Shown here: positions 9,313 to 17,530 of the stretch, piece after piece
Numbering within the stretch: the stretch's first letter is position 1
Layout: the number at the start of each line of letters is the position of its first letter
NCBI GenBank assembly: GCA_012295225.1
Contig: WMKK01000002.1
Location: 131,167-195,166, forward strand
Length of the DNA: 64,000 bases
Direction of reading: 5' to 3'
Origin: Ostreococcus mediterraneus
Taxonomy: Eukaryota > Chlorophyta > Mamiellophyceae > Mamiellales > Bathycoccaceae
Notes under the pieces: generated by a model
What the model was told of the DNA's origin: nothing
The model's database searches: none
Seen by the model: only the letters and a program-made list of their open reading frames with translations
Program-made: the position numbers and the translations under genes

Positions 9313-12300
9313 TTATAAGCGCGTGTCCCAAATGCCAGTGGATTCGTACTTGCGCAAGTTGCGCACGTTGGCGTCGACGTCCCAATTCGGCGTGCGAGCG
9401 CGCGCTCGCTCGAATTCAACGGCTTCATCGCCGCGCGCTATCTTTGATGGCGCGTCGTTGTATTCAATGTCGATGAATTCGTGCGCTCGCGTTGATGGTT
9501 CGAGGAGCGGTTGTTGCGCCACGATGGTGGGCTCGAGGGCCTTTTGCGACACGGCGAGGCTCGAGCCGCCGCGCGGCTTGGCCATGAACGCATCCGACAC
9601 GTCAAATTCTTCAAACACGGAATCGTCCACCGACGCTGGCGTGGCGTTTTCGTCGTGGGACACTCTGGTGTCGTCAGTGCTTGAAACTTCACTCACGCCA
9701 TCGTCAGCGTCGGCATTGGTGGTGTCGCCGTCGCCGTCGCTCCCATTCGGCCAAAACACGCCCGCGACGGCGATTCGGCCAAAGCTTTCATCAATGACTA
9801 AATAATTTTGATCAGCGCCATCTTGTAAGTGTTTGACCATGGATGCGAGCGATGCGCCACCGTCGTGGCCATCCTTGCGTTCGGTGATGCGAATAGTGAT
9901 GGAATCCACGATTTCGTTCACTGAGCGCACGCGCACGCGTCTCGCGTCGACGCCGATTTCCGCGGCTATTTCTTTACAGAAGAACACCTGCGTCGCGTGC
10001 TGCTTAAACTTCACCGCGGGCATTTCCGAGAGAATTTCAATATCAACAGTGTTCACTGCAAGGCCAGACGCGACGGTTTGTACGCGCGCGCGACGCGCGG
10101 CGGCGCGCACGGTTTCTTTGGGCGCGAGCGCCGGCGCCGGAAGCTGAATGCTCACATCCTCCATGGCGAGCTTCTGCCTCGGCGTGAGCGACATTGTCGC
10201 TTTACCGACCGTTCTCCACGTAAGCTTAGTGTTCGCTTCTGTGTCTTCGATCGCGACGAGACCTTCGCGCGCGGCGTCGGGAATCACCTTGTGTCTGCGC
10301 GCGGCTTGCGGCAGGCTGGCCCACGTCTTGAGCGGCGTCATGTCAAAGTACGCCACGCACGCGCGCGGACCGCCATCCGCACCCTTGGTCGTGTTCACTT
10401 GCTCATCGCGCAATGCGTAAATTTCAGGAGATTCCATCTTGTCCGAGCACGACACTTCGCACTCGAATCCGTGCTCGTACTTGATGGCGCGCAATAGCGC
10501 CACGTTTTGTTCGAGCGCGTAATCGAGCGTCAAGAAATCAAGCCTCTTGCCGCGCCATTGCGCGCGTCCGAGGAGCTTATTCAAGCCCTTCAAAAAGTCC
10601 GACACGTCTCCTGGTTGTGTGGTCGTCTTGTGGGTGATGACGACATCTTTACCTAGGCATATGCCACCGGGAATCGTGGGGCACACGATGCCGATGCGGT
10701 CGACTTCCTGTAAACCGGCGGCGCTCGTGAGCTCCTCGGTAGCCTTGTCGATGAGGTTCTTGCACAGTGTCACGCTATTGGCGTCGTGTTCGTACACAAT
10801 AACCAATGTGTCGTCATGTGCGCTGTCACCAAGCCTGGCGGGGAACTTGACGGCGTCTGAAATGAACACCACGGCTGGATACACGCGTTGCATGTTGGAC
10901 CGAAGCGCGCGCTCGTCGAGCGGAGACGGGACATTGGTCGCCGTCGTCTTGTTCGCCGCGCCCGTTTCCACCGTCTTCACCGTCGTCGCGAGATGGTTCG
11001 AGCTGCCTACTCTTGAACTCTTCAATGTTCTGCCGCTCTTCACGCTTCGACCATCGTCCGTTTGGAGTTTCATCGCCGCCATCTTGAGCAGCTGATACTC
11101 GATGTTGTTTGGCGTGTATTCGGGCGGAACCTCGTTGTCCGCCAACTCATCGAGTTCCGCGAGTGCCATGCCAAGATTGAACATTTGCGTCTTGACGAAA
11201 GGTGAGTTGTTCGCGCACTCGAGCGCGCGGCGGTAGTATCGCACCGAGTCCTCGACGCGACCTTGAGAAAGACGCGTGACGGCCAAGTTGTACAGTGCCG
11301 GGTAGTAATCCGGCTTGATGGTCAACGCCAATCGTAATTGTTCGTTGCACGAAGTCGATGCGCCTTTGCACCAGTCCAACATGGCTAAGTTTGTTAATGC
11401 TTCGACGTCCATTGGGTCATTTTCGATGGCGAGTAAATAGAGCGCGGCGGCACGCTGATGTTGACCGCGGCGAAACGCCAAGTTGCCGAGCTTCACTTTG
11501 CTCTTGGCGTGTTTGCCGTCAATATTTAAAATGGCTTTGAATTGCGTCTCTGCCTTGACCCATTGCCCGAGTTTGACGTACAACAGCGCCAATGCGTATT
11601 GCGCGCGCGTATCTGTCGGACGCACGTCGACGGCGCGTTTCATCCATTCCTTTGCCTCGGCGACGGATCCTTGCGCCTCCATGACGATGGCCAAGTTGAA
11701 CATGCACTTGAAATAGTGCGGTTCGCGATCGAGCGCGGCGAGGTAGCCCAACCGCGCGTTGGTGTAATCGCCCATGTGAAACGCCGCGGTGGCGCTGTTG
11801 AAGTGACCAATTGCGCTCACGGGATCTCGACGAATCGCCAACGCGTACGCGGTGCTCGCCTTTGACATTTGGCCCTCCTGATAACAAATGTTCCCCAGCG
11901 CAATCTGACGTTGCGACGTCGCCGCAAGCGAGCAAGCTCGCTGCGCCAACGCACGCGCGAATTTTACTTCACCAGTCAAAGCATAAGCGATCGCCAAGCC
12001 ATGTATGGCGTCGACGTGGTTCGGATTACGCGCGGTAATACGCTTGTAAATCAATTTTGCCTCATCGATTTTGCCGTTGCGCATGGCGTCGGCGGCGTAC
12101 GCCATATCATCGACTTCGTATTCTCTCATCGTACCACGCGTAAGGAACGAATTATCCATCACCGGTGTGATGAAATCCATGAATATATCATCTTCGGCGA
12201 AACGAAGGGTGAGCTTTTCACGATCCCAAATGCGACGGCTAATGTAACCGACAACGATGAGGTACGCGAGCGTAGAAATACCCGCGACAGTCCATGATGT

Positions 12301-15243
12301 TTTGTCCGTCTCTCGACGACCGGGCGGCGGTGGAGCGGCTGCGGGTATTTCGTACGTGGCATCAGGGATACATCGCACGTGGTCGATGGCTTCCTGAACT
12401 TCGACGCTCAGTTGTCCGTCGGCGCGCATACGAGGCGTCTCTCCAATCCAAGCGGGATCGCCGCTGACGGTGCCTGATGGACACGAAGTACACGCCACCG
12501 AACCGAACGAGCTCGCAAAAAAGTTGTCATCGCAGCTTATGCATTCAAATTGACCCGTAAGCGGTTGTTTCATGCCTCGCGGACAGGAAGAACATGATGA
12601 AACACCAGTAGTTTGCGCTACGGAGCCCGCGGCGCACGGCGAACAAAATGTCGTCCCCGTCACCGGCGCTTCTGAACCTCTCGCACACGGTGTGCACGCC
12701 ACGGCGTTATATTCAGCGGAATACGAACCAGTTGCGCACAAGGTGCACACGGATGGAGCCGAGACGTACGATCCGGGCGCACAATTGATGGCCGGAGGGT
12801 TGAGAATCGTCGCGCCGACACTGAGCGTGTTCGCAGTCACCGCCGCAGATAGTTTATCGAGCGTCATTGTCAAGTACGTTTGGTTCCATACACCACCGTA
12901 TGAAGCAGGTTGCATCGCCGGCGTTGTCACCCAAAACGCAACGATGACAGAGCCTTGCGTGATGCCAATGACGTCAATGTCATCCGCGGTGGTGCCGTCT
13001 CCAATCGACGCCGCGATTCCAGCCTTGAACGTGTCCTCCTTCGTGCTCGTCCAACCCGCGACGCTGCCATCCAAGCGTAAGGTAATCTCGGGAGGTTTTA
13101 TATTCGCCGTCACGGGTGGCGGTGATGGCGGTACCGGCGGAGGCGGAGACGGTGGAGGTGCCGGCGGTGGCGCGGGCGGAGGCGGCGCAAGCCCGCACGC
13201 TGTCTGCCCAACCGCGCCGAATGTCCCTGTGCCTTCTGCACACGGTTGTGCTTCAGTATTTCCTTCGTCGGGACAATACGTGTTGACAGGACATACTAAG
13301 CACACATCACTCGTCGATGCACCGACTTCAGCGCTATACATGCCTCGTGGGCACTTTGTGCAGTCGTCCAATGACACCGCTTCGACGAGTGTGCCGTACG
13401 TACCAGCTGGACACGATGTACACGACGTTTGGCCTCCTCCGCTATATGTGCCGGCGCCGCAAATATACTGCGCTGCCGAGGAAGTCACGTCGTCGCAGTA
13501 CATACCAGGAGGACAATACGTACATCCAGTCTGACCACCGTCGCTAAACGTCCCCGACGCGCAATCCGCGTTCAACGAACCGTCAATCGCTGGGCATTTT
13601 CTACCAGCCGGGCACTTTGTACATGCAGACACCGTACCACCAAAACTAAAGTAACCAATCTCACATTTACGTTGCGAATTTTTTGTAATGTCTGTGCAAT
13701 ACCGTCCAGCGTCACACGGTGAACATGAAATGGCGTTGCCGACGCTAAACGATCCCAGAGCGCACGCTCCTTTGAATATTGGCGTCGGACAGTAGGACCC
13801 TGCAGGACAATCGTCACACGCTGTCGCGCCGTCTGCAAGGGCGATTTCACCAATTTCACACAGTTTTGGGGCTTCACCGGCGACGGCACACGAATAGCCC
13901 TTGGGACACGGGAGACACGCCGCCCCGGATGACGCCACCGGTTGCCTAGACGCATCCGTAGGATCATAAGGCACGTCAAACGCGTTTGACTGCAACGTAT
14001 AACCGCTATAAGTTCCTACTCCGCACTCTAGGTATGCATCTAGGCCAACTGTGGGGCACGACTTACCCGGCGGACACGACTTACACTCGCCTTGACCAGC
14101 TTCATCCTGGTACGTGCCAACGCCACACGGGGTACACACCGTCGACCCTTCTTCAGCGAATGACCCGGCGGCGCAAATTACTGGTGATATCGTCCCCGAA
14201 TTCGTACACTTATAGCCTGACGGACACGCGGCGCAAACCGCGGTACCTGCGACCGGCGAGTACGTTCTGGCGTCGCACACGATACATACGGAACTTCCTT
14301 CAGCGGCGGCGGAACCGGCGGCGCAAATCGTTGGCGTATGCGTCCCTTGATTCTCACATATATACCCCGCTGGGCACGCCTCACACACTCCTGCGCCATC
14401 CAGTGCGGCATATGTACCAGGATCACATACCGTACACGCTGTACTCCCCGCCGCAGACGCGGAACCTTTGGAGCATATAGTGGGATCCACCGTCGACGCA
14501 AACGCGCAGGCGTAACCCGCCGGGCAAATCTTACACAGCTCCCCGGCGACGTCGTTGTACTTACCCACAGCACAAGGCACGGGAATCGTCGATGTTTCCG
14601 ACGCGCATTCAGTACCCTTTGCACATTGCTGACACGTCGACTGGCCGCCGCCCCACGTACACGTCACCGCCGTCGCCATCGACACCAATGCCGGCCCACA
14701 CCCCGTCGCAATCGCCGCCGGCTGCGTCGTAGCATCACACGCCACGGAATACACGCCAGCTGTCGTTATCGACGGCACGCACGACAAAGACATCGTCGCC
14801 GCATTTCCACCCGTCTCCACCGGGAACACGCACGGCCCAGGCGTCTCGCTCAAAAACGCTGCGCCACCCGTCGTGAACGTACACGTCCCCACCAACTGCG
14901 TGCCGTCATACGTACCATCCGTATACGTCGCTAATATCGTATCCTGCCAATCTATGCCCGAACAATCGCTCGCGATGGCGTACTCGCACGTCGCCGTCGG
15001 CCCCGTCGCGTACGACCCCGCGCCGCACTGCGTACACACCGAATTCGTCCCCGACACCGTGCTATACGTCCCTTGCGCGCACGGTAAACACGTCTGCGAC
15101 ACATCATCGAGGTACTCACCATCCACGCACGTCTGCTGCGCGCGAACACGGCGCGACATCGCCAGAGTTGCGATGAGCCAGAGCCACGCCATCGCAAAAG
15201 GCCGCGTGCGGCTGCGCTTCCGCACGCGCGCGCCGACGCGCAT
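9313..15243 (-). CDS. Giant Cys-rich repeat / transmembrane / TPR receptor-like protein
   Basis: The 1976 residues show a clear order. Residues 1-36 are a signal peptide, and Met18 (MAWLWLIATLAMSRRVRAQ) gives an even better one. About 40-690 are many GCC2/GCC3-like Cys repeats of the form CxxCPxGxYxxxxG. A Pro-rich linker (about 685-712) precedes a SEA-like beta domain (about 715-800). More Cys repeats follow, then one transmembrane helix near 985-1005 (VAGISTLAYLIVVGYI). A cytoplasmic array of about nine TPR units spans 1040-1365. The last 600 residues include a domain with VDRIGIVCPTIPGGICLG and an acidic tail. The topology suggests a surface receptor or scaffold with an extracellular Cys-rich ectodomain and a TPR signalling arm. 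The ligand and partners are unknown. The frame is uninterrupted over almost 6 kb. Confidence 0.8.
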   Translation of the reverse strand: MRVGARVRKRSRTRPFAMAWLWLIATLAMSRRVRAQQTCVDGEYLDDVSQTCLPCAQGTYSTVSGTNSVCTQCGAGSYATGPTATCEYAIASDCSGIDWQDTILATYTDGTYDGTQLVGTCTFTTGGAAFLSETPGPCVFPVETGGNAATMSLSCVPSITTAGVYSVACDATTQPAAIATGCGPALVSMATAVTCTWGGGQSTCQQCAKGTECASETSTIPVPCAVGKYNDVAGELCKICPAGYACAFASTVDPTICSKGSASAAGSTACTVCDPGTYAALDGAGVCEACPAGYICENQGTHTPTICAAGSAAAEGSSVCIVCDARTYSPVAGTAVCAACPSGYKCTNSGTISPVICAAGSFAEEGSTVCTPCGVGTYQDEAGQGECKSCPPGKSCPTVGLDAYLECGVGTYSGYTLQSNAFDVPYDPTDASRQPVASSGAACLPCPKGYSCAVAGEAPKLCEIGEIALADGATACDDCPAGSYCPTPIFKGACALGSFSVGNAISCSPCDAGRYCTDITKNSQRKCEIGYFSFGGTVSACTKCPAGRKCPAIDGSLNADCASGTFSDGGQTGCTYCPPGMYCDDVTSSAAQYICGAGTYSGGGQTSCTSCPAGTYGTLVEAVSLDDCTKCPRGMYSAEVGASTSDVCLVCPVNTYCPDEGNTEAQPCAEGTGTFGAVGQTACGLAPPPPAPPPAPPPSPPPPVPPSPPPVTANIKPPEITLRLDGSVAGWTSTKEDTFKAGIAASIGDGTTADDIDVIGITQGSVIVAFWVTTPAMQPASYGGVWNQTYLTMTLDKLSAAVTANTLSVGATILNPPAINCAPGSYVSAPSVCTLCATGSYSAEYNAVACTPCARGSEAPVTGTTFCSPCAAGSVAQTTGVSSCSSCPRGMKQPLTGQFECISCDDNFFASSFGSVACTSCPSGTVSGDPAWIGETPRMRADGQLSVEVQEAIDHVRCIPDATYEIPAAAPPPPGRRETDKTSWTVAGISTLAYLIVVGYISRRIWDREKLTLRFAEDDIFMDFITPVMDNSFLTRGTMREYEVDDMAYAADAMRNGKIDEAKLIYKRITARNPNHVDAIHGLAIAYALTGEVKFARALAQRACSLAATSQRQIALGNICYQEGQMSKASTAYALAIRRDPVSAIGHFNSATAAFHMGDYTNARLGYLAALDREPHYFKCMFNLAIVMEAQGSVAEAKEWMKRAVDVRPTDTRAQYALALLYVKLGQWVKAETQFKAILNIDGKHAKSKVKLGNLAFRRGQHQRAAALYLLAIENDPMDVEALTNLAMLDWCKGASTSCNEQLRLALTIKPDYYPALYNLAVTRLSQGRVEDSVRYYRRALECANNSPFVKTQMFNLGMALAELDELADNEVPPEYTPNNIEYQLLKMAAMKLQTDDGRSVKSGRTLKSSRVGSSNHLATTVKTVETGAANKTTATNVPSPLDERALRSNMQRVYPAVVFISDAVKFPARLGDSAHDDTLVIVYEHDANSVTLCKNLIDKATEELTSAAGLQEVDRIGIVCPTIPGGICLGKDVVITHKTTTQPGDVSDFLKGLNKLLGRAQWRGKRLDFLTLDYALEQNVALLRAIKYEHGFECEVSCSDKMESPEIYALRDEQVNTTKGADGGPRACVAYFDMTPLKTWASLPQAARRHKVIPDAAREGLVAIEDTEANTKLTWRTVGKATMSLTPRQKLAMEDVSIQLPAPALAPKETVRAAARRARVQTVASGLAVNTVDIEILSEMPAVKFKQHATQVFFCKEIAAEIGVDARRVRVRSVNEIVDSITIRITERKDGHDGGASLASMVKHLQDGADQNYLVIDESFGRIAVAGVFWPNGSDGDGDTTNADADDGVSEVSSTDDTRVSHDENATPASVDDSVFEEFDVSDAFMAKPRGGSSLAVSQKALEPTIVAQQPLLEPSTRAHEFIDIEYNDAPSKIARGDEAVEFERARARTPNWDVDANVRNLRKYESTGIWDTRL

Positions 15244-15398
15244 GGCGCCTCGCGGACGGCACCGGGACGCTCAACGCAGACGTGTGCGTGTGAAACCGCG
15301 CGTGAGAGGCGCGTTGGCGCCCGGCGCGGCGCACGGCGGGGGCGTTTGTGACGTCGGTTGGTGTCACGCGAGAGACAGAGGGGGACGAACTTTTCGTC

Positions 15399-15418
15399 TA
15401 AACCCTAGTTAGGGTTTA
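15399..15418. promoter_or_regulatory. Inverted telo-box pair
   Basis: TAAACCCTAGTTAGGGTTTA is two 9-base arms (TAAACCCTA and its exact complement) around GT. It lies in the 237-base gap upstream of the giant Cys-rich gene, 156 bases before its start codon. AAACCCTA is both the plant-type telomere unit and a known plant promoter box bound by telobox-binding MYB-like proteins. Here it is a single inverted pair and not a telomere tract. Confidence 0.5.
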
Positions 15419-15480
15419 GGTCCGTTTTATACGATTTGATTATTGATACTATTCCACATGGGCTACGTACGTCTACGTGA

Positions 15481-16734
15481 CTATCGCTCGTCCCACGCGC
15501 GTTCGTCGACAGCGACGCCGGTGTGTCGCGCGACGTCATTCACGGCGACGAGCACGTCATCACCGATGGTGAGCTGTGCCACGGACACGGGTTGACGGTC
15601 GTCGGTGGCGCGAATGAGACGGACGGTTTCGGCGTTTTGGAGGAGCACGGCGAGGCGAGCGCCGGTGGTTTTCACGCGAGCTTCGATGAGGACGAGGGAA
15701 CGGCGTTCGATTTTCACTCGAGCGACGTTGGCGACGCGCGTGCGACCGTGAGAGTCGCAACATAGGATTTCGCTTCCAGCTTTGAGCTCGCTGAGGTAGG
15801 CGGTTTTGTCGTCGGGCGCGGCGCAATACGACGCCGTCGGTCCGGCGTTGACTCGAAACGGACGGACGTTTACGTACCCGCATTCGACGTTTTCGGCGTG
15901 CACGAGAAACAACCCCGAGGCGAATGAGCCTACGAGCATGCCTTCACCTTGAGCGAAATTCACGCACGCATCGACGGCGCATCTATCGCCAGCGCCGACG
16001 CGCTTGACGTCTGTAACCGTCGCCGCGACCAAATCGACTCGACCGTCGTCTCTCGACGCAAAGTGCTCGCGAAGTATAGCATCAATCGCGCGCACTTCCT
16101 TCGGGTCTGAAGTGCATAAAACCACGCCGTCCACGCCGGTTTCCAACGCCTCAAGCATCGTCCGCGCGCTCGTCGCGTCTCGAACGCGGGCGAATAATCG
16201 AGTCGACGACGACGACGCGTACGCCGCCACGAGATTTTCCGCGGGTATGATGCCCCAATCTTCATTCGCATCCATGACTACTATATCAGGCGACGACGAC
16301 GATGCCGCGCGCACGGCAGCCTCGCACTCCTCGGGCGTGGAAATCCTCACCACGCGCGCGCGCGACGTCGACGTCCCGCTCGCGTCCACCACCCTCGACC
16401 CATCCTCGCTCACCTTCAACACCTCCACCGCGCACGCCGCGCGCACGCGCGACCCAAATACATCATCCGCGCCCGACACCACCACCGTGCTCGACACCCC
16501 TAGCTCCACCGCCGTCGTCACGCACTGTAAAACATCCGTCTCAATCCACACCTCTCGCACGCGGTCTCCCGCGCGCCGCGCCGCGCGCAGCACCGCACAC
16601 GCATCGCCGCGCGCGCCGCCGCGCTCTCGAAACCCCTTGCGCGCGATCGCGCGCGATGCGGGCGCGACGCACGCGCGCGACGACGCCATGCCGCGCCGAG
16701 GAATGGCGTGCGCAACTGTTGTTGGGTGTCCCAT
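15481..16734 (-). CDS. Archaeal-type 3-dehydroquinate synthase (DHQ synthase II) homologue, plastid-targeted
   Basis: The C-terminal two thirds follow the AroB'/DHQ synthase II family: VGAGDRCAVD, GEGMLVGSFASGLFLVHAE, PFRVNAGPTASY, YLSELKAGSEIL and a final region GRTRVANVARVKIERRSLVLI. In archaea this enzyme makes 3-dehydroquinate from an aldol product of aspartate semialdehyde, giving aromatic amino acids without DAHP. Plants and algae carry homologues whose role is unsettled, because they also have the usual DAHP route. The open frame begins at TTG (16806). I use the ATG at 16734, which gives 417 residues with a basic, Ala/Ser/Arg-rich plastid-like N-terminus; Met at 16689 is also possible. 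The gene is divergent from the next with 71 bases between starts. Confidence 0.82.
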   Translation of the reverse strand: MGHPTTVAHAIPRRGMASSRACVAPASRAIARKGFRERGGARGDACAVLRAARRAGDRVREVWIETDVLQCVTTAVELGVSSTVVVSGADDVFGSRVRAACAVEVLKVSEDGSRVVDASGTSTSRARVVRISTPEECEAAVRAASSSSPDIVVMDANEDWGIIPAENLVAAYASSSSTRLFARVRDATSARTMLEALETGVDGVVLCTSDPKEVRAIDAILREHFASRDDGRVDLVAATVTDVKRVGAGDRCAVDACVNFAQGEGMLVGSFASGLFLVHAENVECGYVNVRPFRVNAGPTASYCAAPDDKTAYLSELKAGSEILCCDSHGRTRVANVARVKIERRSLVLIEARVKTTGARLAVLLQNAETVRLIRATDDRQPVSVAQLTIGDDVLVAVNDVARHTGVAVDERAWDER

Positions 16735-16805
16735 GTGGACACATGTGGCCCGCGCGACATTTCGCGCCGCACAGGACGCCACACGACGACCGAACGACGC
16801 GCGCA

Positions 16806-17402
16806 ATGCGCCGAACGATGATGATGATTGTGCTCGTGACGCTGTGCGCCGCGTGCGGGGTGCGAGCGATGGATGACGACGATAGCGCGCAAGACATGTT
16901 GGCGGATTTCATTGCGAGCACTGGGACGGTGGCGTTGTACGACGAGAACACGGGGGAAAAGATTGAAGGATCGATGGCGATCGTGAGCCCGAGTTGGGAG
17001 CGCGGATCGTCGCACGTTGGGGTGTTTTTGCCCGCGGCGGCGATTGATAAGAAAGGGATGACGACGACGACGGTGACGTTGTGCGAATTCACAAATCCAA
17101 ACGCTTGCCTCAACGAGAAACCGTACGCTGGAGCTACGGATGAATTCGCGTGCGGCGAGGATGATGAAGCGCGGGATGATACGGGGTTCGATTGTGATGA
17201 AGTCGAGGTTCCGATTGAGCCAGATGGTGACTTGTCCGTGGACATTGAGCTCGAAGATCCGGAATCCGAGGTGGATTACGATGACGCGCCGGCTCCAGCT
17301 CCAGCTCGGAAGCTGCTTTCGACCGCGCGTCTCGGCCGCGCGAATCCACGTCGATCGCGTACGCTTCGCACGTCTGGTGCGCGCGGAGCAATTCGTGGGT
17401 GA
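16806..17402 (+). CDS. Small secreted acidic protein, unknown
   Basis: This is a 198-residue protein with a clear signal peptide (MIVLVTLCAACGVRA) followed by an acidic mature region. The middle contains a short Cys set (TLCEFTNPNACLN, EFACGEDDE, GFDCDEVEV) that could form disulphides. A (PA)n stretch and a basic C-terminal tail follow (residues 160-198). The open frame continues upstream opposite the dehydroquinate synthase gene, but the ATG at 16806 begins the hydrophobic leader and is the logical start. I do not recognise the family. The secretory pathway or cell surface is the likely location. Confidence 0.6.
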   Translation: MRRTMMMIVLVTLCAACGVRAMDDDDSAQDMLADFIASTGTVALYDENTGEKIEGSMAIVSPSWERGSSHVGVFLPAAAIDKKGMTTTTVTLCEFTNPNACLNEKPYAGATDEFACGEDDEARDDTGFDCDEVEVPIEPDGDLSVDIELEDPESEVDYDDAPAPAPARKLLSTARLGRANPRRSRTLRTSGARGAIRG

Positions 17403-17530
17403 TTGTAGTGACACCACGCATTCGCATTCAAGACTGTGAAACACCGCGAAAGGACGCGCGCGTGTCTCACGACACGAAACGATGCACACGATGTGTGCCT
17501 AGATTTGTTTTACAAAAACACCGTTACAAC

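Noticed and set aside
12572-13534. 320-codon frame opposite the Cys-rich receptor gene
   Set aside because: It is a mirror of the CxxC repeats on the other strand; only the minus-strand product has recognisable domains.
16302-16805. Upstream extension of the secreted acidic protein's frame
   Set aside because: It is antisense to the dehydroquinate synthase gene, Arg/Pro-rich, and the ATG at 16806 begins a proper signal peptide.
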